DNA of 33,531 nucleotides from Candidatus Methylarchaceae archaeon HK02M2. GTDB taxonomy: Archaea > Thermoproteota > Nitrososphaeria > Nitrososphaerales > JACAEJ01. This document shows, one piece after another, positions 7,062 to 15,027 of the stretch; the first letter of the stretch is position 1; each line of letters opens with the position of its first letter. The stretch covers positions 1 through 33,531 of the forward strand of contig JAKLZG010000002.1 of the NCBI GenBank assembly GCA_024256165.1, in the 5' to 3' direction. The position numbers and the translations under genes are program-made. A model generated the notes under the pieces. The model was not told the DNA's origin, did no database searches, and was given only the letters and a program-made list of their open reading frames with translations.

Positions 7062-9656
7062 TTAACCAACCTTCGAGAGAGCTTTTATTGGGATTGGTAC
7101 GACCTTTCTATAAATTTCATACATACTCTTTTTCTTTCCATTTACAGTCAATAATCGATCGACCGAAATCCCATACAACCTCTCGTTTTCTTTCAAATAA
7201 GGAAGAATTAGTTTACAATCTTCAAAGGTAAGTTGTACGATCTTTCCACTATTAAGTTGATCTTCTGTCACTAATTTATGAGGGTCTCTCAAGTATATCG
7301 CCCCTCCAGATGCTAACGAAAAAAGATTACCTCCAGGATATGGAGTTTCTTGTTCAATAATTTCGCCAAGATCGTTATATTGTATTCCATTCAAAATTAC
7401 AAAACCTCCACCTTTTAAAGGATCACCTGCCATGAAAGATTCAGCCAAGTAGTCAAGACAAGTACCGTTTATTATTACTCGTGGTTTACCGACTGCGTTT
7501 ATTAAAGGTCTTCCTGCCGCATTTCCGGATACATAAACTTCTCCACCTTTTGCCCCATACATGAATGTTTGACCTACATCTCCATAAATAACGAGTTTTC
7601 CTCTCCTTACTATTTGCCCGATTTGGTCTTGCGCATCACTGTGAATGTAAATTTTAGAACCATCTAAGCCTGAGCCTAGATAATCGCCAGGACTACCATA
7701 GACATCAATTCGTATATCCGATTTAGGTCCAAGACCGCAACCAATAAATCTTTGACCACGAAGACTGTATGCAATTACTTTTTTCCACCCAAGATTGTAC
7801 GCTTTAACTAGGAATTTAGATGCAGAATCTATCCCTTCTGGATTAAAATCTTCCATATTAATAATTAAAGTTCGATATGGATCTTGGGGGCTTTGTAAAA
7901 GATTTTTACTCTGCCAATCAATTAGTTGATAACTAGTACTCGTGCCAATTCGTTGAGTCGAACTGAAGATTTCATTAAGTTCTTCTTGAATTTGTGTTAA
8001 CATCAGACTCCTTCTTTTAATACCAATATTCCAGTGCCGATCCATGAGAATTGTCAATATTTCAATAGTGAACCTTTTTTCTTGATCTCCTTTTTTCGAA
8101 TATTTTCTTAAGATATCTATAAGGTTATCAAAATTATTGTTATCATAGATGTAAAGAAAATCCTTTAATCGATCATACATTTTTTGGGGTGTCTCAAATG
8201 CATTAGCAGATAATTTATGTTCAATCTCAAAAGGAGAAAAATATGTTAGATTAGATTGATCGTATATTTGCTTAGGATTTTTTATCGTTGTAACAACTTT
8301 CCCAAATTTATCTGTACATTTCAATTCTTTTTCTTTTTTATTTCCTTCACTTTCTGTTATTGTGAAAATGAAAGCCCCCCCATCGGTGTGGCTACCACCA
8401 CGTGCATTCCAATATTTATCAGCTATAGGAAGAAAATTCTTATCTTCTTCCGATAAACTTCTTAATATAGCGTCAATAGCTTGCTTTTCTGAGGATATAA
8501 CCCCAATTTTCACATCACCTTCCAGTAAAGCGAAAACTTGTGGTCTGAGCATTGAAGTATCGGTGATGCCAATCATTTGATGTTGTCTTTTATAGGGATC
8601 ATTTCTTGCTATTATAAAGAACCAAGGCCCATCTGGAGAACCAATCATATGGGATAACTGAATCATCTTATAGATTTTCCTTTTCTCCTCAGAAAGGATA
8701 TGAAAATCTCTTTCAGTTGTTGGTGCTAATGCTTCAATAATATATTCTAATGGATATCGATAAACTCGACTAAAGAGATCAAATAGCAATACCGAGACTT
8801 CTGTATCAGTTAGAAATTGGGGGTATATGTTCCTCTGCTTCAAATATTTTGTTACTCTTACATAGTTAGCGAAATCACCATTATGAACTAAAGCTTCATG
8901 AAGCCCAACAAAAGGATGTGCTCCTCCAGGGTGCCAAACTCTTCCCTTGGTCGGATATCTTTGATGTCCAATCCAGATATGTGCTTTTATATCTTCAAGG
9001 CGATAATACTTTATCAATTGTTCTGCATAGCCCACAATTTTTAACACCATCATGTTCTTTCCATGGGAAAGAACAAAAGCCCTCTTTTTTCCTAATGAAG
9101 CATAAAATTTTTGATTTAATTGAAAACTATTTTGATAGATAAATTCATCCTCTATTTGTTGGGGCTCCATTTCGTCAAGATTATTTTTTTTAATAAAACG
9201 ATTTAAAACATCTTCATCAACTTTGACAAAGTATCTAATCACATCAGGTGGTTTTATTTCCAAACCTGGAACTTGACTATAGTCATCTAAAGAAGGTATT
9301 TTTTCGGTATAATCCACTTGTAAGTTAGGAAAGATAAACGAATCTTCAACCAATTTTCTCGAAGAAGGATCAAGATAAGCAATTTGTAAAAGATAATCTT
9401 TTTCCAATATTGCCCTTGAAATACCCATTTGTTCAGGTAAAAATCCTACAGCTGCGATACCTCCTCCCTTCCCATTTCCTCTATTATGCATTTGTTTACA
9501 TGATTGAAGTAAATGGTGACCCGCAACTGGTATTGTACATGCCAATCCCACAACTCCACAACCTCCCTCTGATTCAGCTTTGGAATTTGAAATTTGTCTA
9601 TGTTCTAATTTTTCTCTAGATTTAATTATCTTTTCAACATAATCTATCTTTAATAT
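7062..9656 (-). CDS. Glutamate synthase-like class II amidotransferase fused to GXGXG domain
   Basis: The protein joins an N-terminal class II glutaminase to a GltB-type GXGXG beta-helix. Glutaminase features are GGCGVVG with the nucleophilic Cys (codon 9560-9558), HNRGNGKGGG, GHQRYPT, AHPF...HNGDFANY and TDTE. The C-terminal domain shows DVYGSPGDYLGSGL, IVRRGKLVIYGDVG, MYGAKGGEVYVSG and MAGDP. It would release ammonia from glutamine for the FMN subunit encoded just upstream. The first AUG/GUG/UUG in frame (GTG at 9551) lies after the catalytic Cys, so it cannot be the true start. The frame is open back to the TGA of the preceding gene. A GGAGGATGATC ribosome-binding site overlaps that TGA and is followed by AUA at 9656, the start used here. 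This gives 864 residues and a 32-residue propeptide, as expected for GltB-type enzymes. Alternatives are readthrough of the TGA or a sequence error. No GltB central domain is recognised between the two parts. Confidence 0.85.
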   Translation of the reverse strand: MLKIDYVEKIIKSREKLEHRQISNSKAESEGGCGVVGLACTIPVAGHHLLQSCKQMHNRGNGKGGGIAAVGFLPEQMGISRAILEKDYLLQIAYLDPSSRKLVEDSFIFPNLQVDYTEKIPSLDDYSQVPGLEIKPPDVIRYFVKVDEDVLNRFIKKNNLDEMEPQQIEDEFIYQNSFQLNQKFYASLGKKRAFVLSHGKNMMVLKIVGYAEQLIKYYRLEDIKAHIWIGHQRYPTKGRVWHPGGAHPFVGLHEALVHNGDFANYVRVTKYLKQRNIYPQFLTDTEVSVLLFDLFSRVYRYPLEYIIEALAPTTERDFHILSEEKRKIYKMIQLSHMIGSPDGPWFFIIARNDPYKRQHQMIGITDTSMLRPQVFALLEGDVKIGVISSEKQAIDAILRSLSEEDKNFLPIADKYWNARGGSHTDGGAFIFTITESEGNKKEKELKCTDKFGKVVTTIKNPKQIYDQSNLTYFSPFEIEHKLSANAFETPQKMYDRLKDFLYIYDNNNFDNLIDILRKYSKKGDQEKRFTIEILTILMDRHWNIGIKRRSLMLTQIQEELNEIFSSTQRIGTSTSYQLIDWQSKNLLQSPQDPYRTLIINMEDFNPEGIDSASKFLVKAYNLGWKKVIAYSLRGQRFIGCGLGPKSDIRIDVYGSPGDYLGSGLDGSKIYIHSDAQDQIGQIVRRGKLVIYGDVGQTFMYGAKGGEVYVSGNAAGRPLINAVGKPRVIINGTCLDYLAESFMAGDPLKGGGFVILNGIQYNDLGEIIEQETPYPGGNLFSLASGGAIYLRDPHKLVTEDQLNSGKIVQLTFEDCKLILPYLKENERLYGISVDRLLTVNGKKKSMYEIYRKVVPIPIKALSKVG

Positions 9657-9662
9657 CCCCGA

Positions 9663-11177
9663 TCATCCTCCAAATTTTAGTAGACCTTTACCTCCATATT
9701 TTTTGTATTTTTCTGACAAGCCAGCCCCTCTCAAATCTGCTACATCATCTAAACCTAGCCTCCAAAGAATGTCAATAAGTTGATTGTTCCATGAATAATA
9801 CAGATTACTTATCCTTTGAGCGCCCCAATTAGGTTGAACAAGTTCAACAAGTTCATGATCAGTTGAAGCTATCCCATATGGACATCCTCTTCCAGACTCA
9901 CAGTTTCCACATCTAGTGCAACCACAAGCTACCAATTCTGCTGTACCGATGATGACACCATCAGCTCCTAGAGCGATAGCTTTTGCAATGTCATAAGCGG
10001 TTCTAATACCACCACTTACCATGAAGGTGAGTTCATCTCTTACGCCTTCATCAACTAAAAATCGGTGTACTTTTTGGATTGCATATTCTATAGGCATTGC
10101 TATATTTTTTTTCGCAATATCTGGTGCAGCTCCAGTTCCACCATAGCTACCATCGACATTAAGAATGTTAACACCTGCGTGATAACATCCTACAGCTACC
10201 ATCTCTATATCAGTTGGACTGGAAACTTTCGCTGAAATTAAGATATCAGGATCAGGATTCATCGCAATAATCCAATCGACATGCTTTTTATGATCTTCAA
10301 CAGAATAAACACTATGAAAGGGAAATGGCGAGAAAAGGGTATGCCAAGGTACCGACTCTCTAAGGTTAGCGACATCGGGTGTGACTTTGTCAGCTAATAG
10401 ATGGCCACCTAAACCCGGCTTAGCTCCTTGAGCGTATTTGATTTCTACTATTCTTGCATAATTGATAGTCTCTTCTGTAACACCAAATTGCCCAGTCGCA
10501 AGTTGTGTAATAACATTATCCTTATATGGTACCAATTGTTCTGGATATCCTCCTTCTCCTGTGCTTACGAAAGTATTCCAAGCTTGCGCAGCCATAGCCC
10601 TTGCCAACATCATGTTGAGGCTTATTGAACCAAATGACATCCCTGCACTGTACCATGGAATTGGGATATTGATTCTTGCTCCATAAGATCTTTTATTCAG
10701 TGTTATTGAAGTTTTGATTTTTTCTTTATCTATTCTGTCCTTAAACTCTTTCTCGAATTTAAATCTCAAATTATCGAAACCCCCACCTGAATTCCCAATT
10801 CGATATTCGATATCTGAAGGAGGCTCACCTGTTTCTGCTTGATACCACGTTGCTAAAAGCAAGTCTCTAGTCCACATAGAATCTCCTAGGACCATATAAT
10901 CTGAATTTGATTCAATACAAATTGCATTGTATGGGCAAAGGGATACACAATAAAAGGGATTCTCTTTACATTTAGGCCCTATACAGTTGGAACTATTCGG
11001 TTGATGCATCTTAAGGTGTCCAGACAATCTCATATGAACTCCATAGGGGCAGATATTTTCACAAAGACTACAATCGATACACGCATCGGTATAAGATACT
11101 TTATACTTAGAAATACTCCAAAATTCAGATGGAGTTCGTTCCACTATAACATTTTTGGGCACCATCTTTATTATCAC
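9663..11177 (-). CDS. Glutamate synthase-like FMN subunit with ferredoxin domain (catalytic paralog)
   Basis: A 504-residue protein. Two 4Fe-4S motifs lie near the N-terminus (CIDCSLCENICP and CIGPKC...CVSLCP). They are followed by the FMN-binding TIM barrel of glutamate synthase: WYSAGMSFGSIS, STGEGGY, KPGLGGHL, the VDGSYGGTGAAP segment and VSGGIRTAYDIAKA. The 3Fe-4S-type cysteine cluster CGCTRCGNC...CPYGI is intact. It would reduce 2-iminoglutarate formed from 2-oxoglutarate and glutamine-derived ammonia. The GTG start at 11177 overlaps the upstream TGA; the ATG at 11165 with a GGTGAT site seven bases before it is at least as likely. The next gene begins in the same frame right after its TGA. 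N-methylglutamate synthase or another amidotransferase-coupled flavoenzyme is an alternative function. Confidence 0.88.
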   Translation of the reverse strand: MIIKMVPKNVIVERTPSEFWSISKYKVSYTDACIDCSLCENICPYGVHMRLSGHLKMHQPNSSNCIGPKCKENPFYCVSLCPYNAICIESNSDYMVLGDSMWTRDLLLATWYQAETGEPPSDIEYRIGNSGGGFDNLRFKFEKEFKDRIDKEKIKTSITLNKRSYGARINIPIPWYSAGMSFGSISLNMMLARAMAAQAWNTFVSTGEGGYPEQLVPYKDNVITQLATGQFGVTEETINYARIVEIKYAQGAKPGLGGHLLADKVTPDVANLRESVPWHTLFSPFPFHSVYSVEDHKKHVDWIIAMNPDPDILISAKVSSPTDIEMVAVGCYHAGVNILNVDGSYGGTGAAPDIAKKNIAMPIEYAIQKVHRFLVDEGVRDELTFMVSGGIRTAYDIAKAIALGADGVIIGTAELVACGCTRCGNCESGRGCPYGIASTDHELVELVQPNWGAQRISNLYYSWNNQLIDILWRLGLDDVADLRGAGLSEKYKKYGGKGLLKFGG

Positions 11178-12517
11178 CCAACTAAAGAACGGAGTTCTTT
11201 TTCTTCATCAATGTAAAAGATAATCCTACCAGTCTCTCCCTGAAGCCGTCTAACCTCTCTCATTCCCATCGCACCAAGTACTTCTAGAAGTTGATCTCTC
11301 CATGAACTCATCAAATTTATTATTCTTTGAGTTCCCCAATCAAAATCCACATTTGCTAGATCTATTGGAGAGAAGCTCTGAATTGGAGTTCCGAATTGTA
11401 CCATTTCCAAGGCTATAAGATATGCAAAATCAATTCCTACAATATTCGCTCCACAAGCTATTGTTTTCGGAAGATGTTCAGCAGCGGCAATACCACCACT
11501 TGCAATTATTGTGATCTGATCACGAAGACAATTATCAACTAACAAATCATCGATCGATATTAAGGAATTTGTAATAAACCGTGGATTTTTCTCAAACTCA
11601 TTTCCTTGATAATCAGTATAAAGATGTAATATTTCAGCTCCTTTTTTTACAAGATCTAGGATCAATGTATCAGAACTCTTTTTTAATGGGACCCGTATTG
11701 AGACTATGACATTGGAATTTAGATTCTTCAAAGTCTTCAAATCTTTTATAATATCCTCTTTATAATCCACTTCAATTATTTTAGATCTTTTCACCAACTC
11801 TATATCAAGATTGGAGTGTGAAGAGATTCTCGGAATTAAATTATAATCGAATTCTTGGTAATCATCCGCATTGACGATAGCATATGTCCCAAGTTTTGTA
11901 GCAGCATTGGCCACTATCCATTGAAGAAATCTATTTTTAAATTCATCAGGAGGAGGGTTAAATAGAACAGGTATAGGAATTTCAATATTTTGTGGAAATC
12001 CATCCAAATCTTTTTTCGTTTTAAATTTTAAGTAAGGAAGTTTTCGCCCAAGATCAACCGCTGTAGAGATATATTCTCTCCCATGAATTCCATCACGGGT
12101 CGGTCTTACAATCTCTGACATATCAGTCCATATACTATCAAATCCTGGTCCACTAAAGTCCCCTCTATATCCTGCACCAGATACTGGAACTCTTCCATCC
12201 TCAGCTTCATTCCATATTGTTTTGATTATCTTTGGAGTATAATAAGAGTCACCTAGTTTGAGGAGTTTTGGATTATCATGTAAAGTAAGAGCTCTACGGG
12301 GACATTCTACAATACAACGAAAACATCCCTTACAATTATAGCTATCAGGTTCTGCCATTATTCTTATATCTTCTTGTTGTTTTTTATGAACATCGTATAA
12401 ACAGGCTCTGATACAATCGCCACAGTTTATACAATAGTCAAGATTTCTTTTTACTAAAAATTTTCCTATCTTTTTCTTTGATTTCGCAAATTCAGTATGG
12501 ATTTGATATTTATACAA
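11174..12517 (-). CDS. Degenerate paralog of the glutamate synthase FMN subunit, with ferredoxin domain
   Basis: A 447-residue protein similar to its downstream neighbour along its length. Two 4Fe-4S motifs remain (CINCGDCIRAC and CKGCFRCIVECP), followed by a reduced TIM barrel ending IIASGGIAAAEHLPKT and a shared tail (DWGTQRI...SSWRDQLLEV). The cysteine-rich 3Fe-4S loop of the paralog is replaced by a shorter stretch without cysteines, and the glycine-rich FMN/substrate loops are largely lost. It probably serves as an electron-transfer or structural subunit and not as a second catalyst (inference). The TTG start at 12517 is preceded by AAAGGAGG, 18 nt after the stop of the FAD/Fe-S gene, and its stop overlaps the next gene by 4 nt. 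The operon linkage is strong. Confidence 0.75.
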   Translation of the reverse strand: MYKYQIHTEFAKSKKKIGKFLVKRNLDYCINCGDCIRACLYDVHKKQQEDIRIMAEPDSYNCKGCFRCIVECPRRALTLHDNPKLLKLGDSYYTPKIIKTIWNEAEDGRVPVSGAGYRGDFSGPGFDSIWTDMSEIVRPTRDGIHGREYISTAVDLGRKLPYLKFKTKKDLDGFPQNIEIPIPVLFNPPPDEFKNRFLQWIVANAATKLGTYAIVNADDYQEFDYNLIPRISSHSNLDIELVKRSKIIEVDYKEDIIKDLKTLKNLNSNVIVSIRVPLKKSSDTLILDLVKKGAEILHLYTDYQGNEFEKNPRFITNSLISIDDLLVDNCLRDQITIIASGGIAAAEHLPKTIACGANIVGIDFAYLIALEMVQFGTPIQSFSPIDLANVDFDWGTQRIINLMSSWRDQLLEVLGAMGMREVRRLQGETGRIIFYIDEEKELRSLVG

Positions 12518-12534
12518 GCTTGTTTTTTCCTCCT

Positions 12535-13803
12535 TTATTTACAAACGATACCTCTCTTCTTCAATTCTTGATACTTCTTATTCTCTTCTGCATCTTCTAC
12601 AAATCTTGCTACAACTTCGGTTGGTCTTCCAAACTTCTTTTCTAAATGTCTTTCCCATAAATCCCAAATATTCATGAGCTCCAATTGAGTTTGACATACT
12701 TTCTCACAAGCTTTACAATGTGTACACAAAAACATTTTTTCAGAATTTAATTTTGTGAAAACATTCTTACTCATGTACTCTTTTATAAAAAATAATTTCC
12801 CCCTAGCTGTAACGCTCTCATCTCCACTTACAATATATGCAGGGCACACTGGGACGCAAGAGCCACATTTCGCACATTCTAAAATCGTTTTCTCTATAAT
12901 ACTGTGGGGTTTATTATCTTGAAAACTATGCTTTTGTAAAAAAGCTGAGATTTTTCCAAAGACAGGTGAAAATGATCTCAGAATTTTTAGTGTGATTTTG
13001 GTTGCTGGATTCAAAAATTCTGATGGAAAATCTAAATATTGTGATTTTAATGAAAAAAACTTACCTGGGTTACCTAAATTAAGCGGGTCTTCCTCTCCCT
13101 TATACCTTTTTAATTTGATAAATGTGTCTCGTCTGAATTTTTTTTCTACAAATGGTGTCATCCATGCTCCAACATTATATATTCTGCCTTTCAACTCAAG
13201 TCCTAATTCAAAAAGCATCATCACTAATACGAGATGTGTGAAATACCCTAATGTATTTTTTTGATTTGAAAGAAATGAAGAAATAATTAAAGCTTCTTTT
13301 TTATTCACAATATGACTCTCCGTCGATATTTCGATTCCACAACTTTTCCCAAGTTTGCATGCTTTTTTAATAAATTCGTGTAGTTTGGATATTGGTAATA
13401 TAAGTTCGCTAGCCAGAAGTGTAGGGCCAAACCTTTTTATACTCATAGTGAAGAATCGCTCGTTCCAGAGTTTATAGGCAAGATGATTTTCACTTTGATA
13501 TGGTTCCTCTTCAATGCATTTGAGGAGTGCTTTTTCAGACCCTAGATCTTCGAGATGAATCAATACACTATCTTTCTCCTTAAAAAAACAGTTTACGTTA
13601 GGATAGCCTTCTTTAAGTAATCTGTTTAATTGTCTCATATGGTAACTATTGTAATGCGTTATATGTGATGCATCTATTTCGTTATCGATCAATTCTTCAA
13701 TAAATTGATAGGATTTAGTGCTATCATCAAATTGAAATAAACGTGGAATTGAAATGCTTGGACGTTTCCTTATTTTCAATTTCACGTTTAAAATAATTCC
13801 CAT
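12535..13803 (-). CDS. FAD/Fe-S oxidase, C-terminal segment (after in-frame TAA)
   Basis: Together with 13846-14376 this forms one GlcD/GlcF-like gene. The 422 residues begin in the end of the FAD-binding domain (GIILNVKLKIR, equivalent to the GT-LGIITE region of D-lactate/glycolate dehydrogenases). They continue through the FAD-linked oxidase C-terminal domain and end with two CxxCxxCxxxC motifs (CAKCGSCVPVCP and CTHCKACEKVCQ) that bind 4Fe-4S clusters. The likely role is to oxidise an organic acid or other donor and pass electrons to the glutamate synthase-like subunits, replacing a GltD-type NAD(P)H subunit; the donor is unknown. The ATG at 13803 has no ribosome-binding site and lies inside a domain, so independent translation of this part is doubtful. 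Confidence 0.7.
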   Translation of the reverse strand: MGIILNVKLKIRKRPSISIPRLFQFDDSTKSYQFIEELIDNEIDASHITHYNSYHMRQLNRLLKEGYPNVNCFFKEKDSVLIHLEDLGSEKALLKCIEEEPYQSENHLAYKLWNERFFTMSIKRFGPTLLASELILPISKLHEFIKKACKLGKSCGIEISTESHIVNKKEALIISSFLSNQKNTLGYFTHLVLVMMLFELGLELKGRIYNVGAWMTPFVEKKFRRDTFIKLKRYKGEEDPLNLGNPGKFFSLKSQYLDFPSEFLNPATKITLKILRSFSPVFGKISAFLQKHSFQDNKPHSIIEKTILECAKCGSCVPVCPAYIVSGDESVTARGKLFFIKEYMSKNVFTKLNSEKMFLCTHCKACEKVCQTQLELMNIWDLWERHLEKKFGRPTEVVARFVEDAEENKKYQELKKRGIVCK

Positions 13804-13845
13804 CTGCCCATTAGTTCCAAAATAATAAGCAAATTCTGGCTCAAT

Positions 13846-13848
13846 TTA
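13846..13848 (-). pseudogene. In-frame TAA interrupting the FAD-binding domain
   Basis: Fourteen codons separate this TAA from the next ATG (13803), all in one frame. The codons on both sides read as continuous domain sequence (...QVKILK, stop, IEPEFAYYFGTNGQMG...). A single change AAA to TAA would explain it. UAA is not a known recoding signal in archaea. Confidence 0.7.
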
Positions 13849-14376
13849 TTTTAAAATTTTGACTTGCCCATTATAAGAAACAACTCTTAAACTATTTACT
13901 TGATCTTTAATTTGACCATACTTGTAACTATTAATACCATAACCACCAGTAGAAATCCAACCTCCAACTGTTGAAAACCAACTTGATGGATAGGTTCTAA
14001 CAGCATACCCTTTAGGTTTAAGAAAATACTCAAGGTCATCCCATCTTACTCCGGTCTCAATAGTAACTGTATTGTCAAGCTCATTCATACTTTGTATAGT
14101 TCTTAAGTTAGAAAGATCTAAGATCATTCCTCCTTTCATAGGTAATATATCACCAAATGCTGAAGACGCAGCTCCTCTTGGAATAATTGGCATCTTCTTC
14201 CCATGGGCTTCTTTTACTATTAATACAACATCTTCAGTATTTTTAGGTTGGATAACAACTTCAGGTGTTTTGGAAAATAGACTTTTAATTATTAAGGGAA
14301 TTTCAGTTTGATCTTGACTGTAAAGGATTCTTTCTAGTTCCCCTTTTAGAGATTTCACATTAGTAAAATCATTCAT
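13846..14376 (-). CDS. FAD/Fe-S oxidase, N-terminal FAD-binding segment (ends at in-frame TAA)
   Basis: The 176 residues form the first part of a FAD_binding_4 (PCMH/VAO-type) domain: PEVVIQPKNTEDVVLIVKEA, PIIPRGAASSAFGD, MILDLSNL, VTIETGVRWDDLE and VGGWISTGGYGINSYKYGQI. It stops at a TAA just before the end of that domain, and the same frame continues without shift into the rest of the protein. The ATG at 14376 is preceded by an AAGGTAAT site and AT-rich promoter-like sequence. Either the gene was recently inactivated, or it is a base error, or the two pieces act as a split protein. Homologous flavoproteins carry one uninterrupted domain here. Confidence 0.7.
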   Translation of the reverse strand: MNDFTNVKSLKGELERILYSQDQTEIPLIIKSLFSKTPEVVIQPKNTEDVVLIVKEAHGKKMPIIPRGAASSAFGDILPMKGGMILDLSNLRTIQSMNELDNTVTIETGVRWDDLEYFLKPKGYAVRTYPSSWFSTVGGWISTGGYGINSYKYGQIKDQVNSLRVVSYNGQVKILK

Positions 14377-14513
14377 TTTATTCTTATTACCTTCTTTTTG
14401 ATATATTTTCTGTTAACATGATCTAACTCAATTGGTATATCATCTAAGAACATTAGGCTTTTTCATATCGATTAATTTTATTATTTAAATCTATATAGAA
14501 TATGACAAATACT

Positions 14514-14759
14514 CTAGGTTATCTCATATAAGGGATACAAAGAGTAAGTAACATATGATATACTCTTTGGAGGTAGATAACGATGGATTAAACCTTTTTC
14601 TTCCATATTTTCTAAAATTTCAAGAGGCTCTTTAATTGCAGTATGTAATGAGATATAACCTAAAGGAACTGGACTTTTTGCAGTATCTAAGACTTTGAGG
14701 ATTTTATAAACTAGTTCATTTTCTCTATTTCTTGGTATATCTAAATTTATACTTAATAT
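14514..14759 (-). CDS. Small winged-helix-like putative DNA-binding protein with no AUG/GUG/UUG start
   Basis: An open frame of about 81 codons ends at TAG (14516-14514). Its middle reads like a winged-helix domain: a VYKILKVLDTAKSPVPLGYIS helix region followed by LEILENMEEKGLIHRYLPP. No ATG, GTG or TTG occurs before the conserved part. A GGGGAGGGG stretch (14776-14768) is followed 8-9 nt later by AUA at 14759, used here as the start. It is the first gene of the minus-strand block, upstream of the FAD oxidase, and diverges from the ribbon-helix-helix gene. It may regulate the operon, but no function can be assigned, and a pseudogene whose start has been lost is an alternative. Confidence 0.45.
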   Translation of the reverse strand: MLSINLDIPRNRENELVYKILKVLDTAKSPVPLGYISLHTAIKEPLEILENMEEKGLIHRYLPPKSISYVTYSLYPLYEIT

Positions 14760-14779
14760 TTTCTTATCCCCTCCCCGTA

Positions 14780-14843
14780 CTATTTTTTAAATATAGAAAT
14801 ATTTATAAATCTTATGTCTTTTATAAAAATATAAAGTGATAAA
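14780..14843. promoter_or_regulatory. Divergent promoter region between the glt-like block and the RHH/GvpD-like pair
   Basis: This strongly AT-rich stretch separates a minus-strand and a plus-strand gene, with TATA-like patches for both directions (atatttataaat near 14799-14810, ttttataaaaatata near 14818-14832). A GTGAT site at 14836-14840 precedes the ATG at 14844. It is a natural site for regulation by either small DNA-binding protein encoded beside it (inference). Confidence 0.45.
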
Positions 14844-15005
14844 ATGGAACTAAAAAATACTTATAATAACAAGATTATCATCAGAGTAGTTTTGGAAGGA
14901 GATCTTGCTAAAAAGTTTAATTTAATTAAGTCACGGAAAGGTATAAAGAATAACACTGAAATTATAAGATTACTAGTAGCCGAAGAGTTCGATAGGACTT
15001 CTTAA
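14844..15005 (+). CDS. Ribbon-helix-helix putative regulator (53 aa)
   Basis: A 53-codon gene with a clear CopG/Arc-type ribbon-helix-helix pattern. The basic strand KIIIRVVLEG is followed by helix LAKKFNLIKSRKGI, the turn KNNTE and helix IIRLLVAEEF. Such proteins dimerise and insert the paired N-terminal strands into the DNA major groove. A GTGAT ribosome-binding site is placed correctly before the ATG, and its stop is 22 nt before the GvpD-like start, so the two are probably co-transcribed. Targets cannot be read from sequence; autoregulation of the divergent promoter is a reasonable guess. Confidence 0.72.
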   Translation: MELKNTYNNKIIIRVVLEGDLAKKFNLIKSRKGIKNNTEIIRLLVAEEFDRTS

Positions 15006-15027
15006 ATTTACCTTGGGGTGATTTTTC

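Noticed and set aside
9663-9665. TGA between the two glutamate synthase-like genes as a selenocysteine codon
   Set aside because: It directly follows a normal protein C-terminus (LLKFGG) and overlaps a good ribosome-binding site; no redox motif or SECIS-like hairpin is evident. Readthrough stays possible but selenocysteine is unsupported.
14539-14568. 8-bp inverted repeat (aaagagta/tactcttt) as a terminator or operator
   Set aside because: It lies inside the coding frame of the small winged-helix-like protein, is short and AT-rich, and has no T-tract placed for termination.
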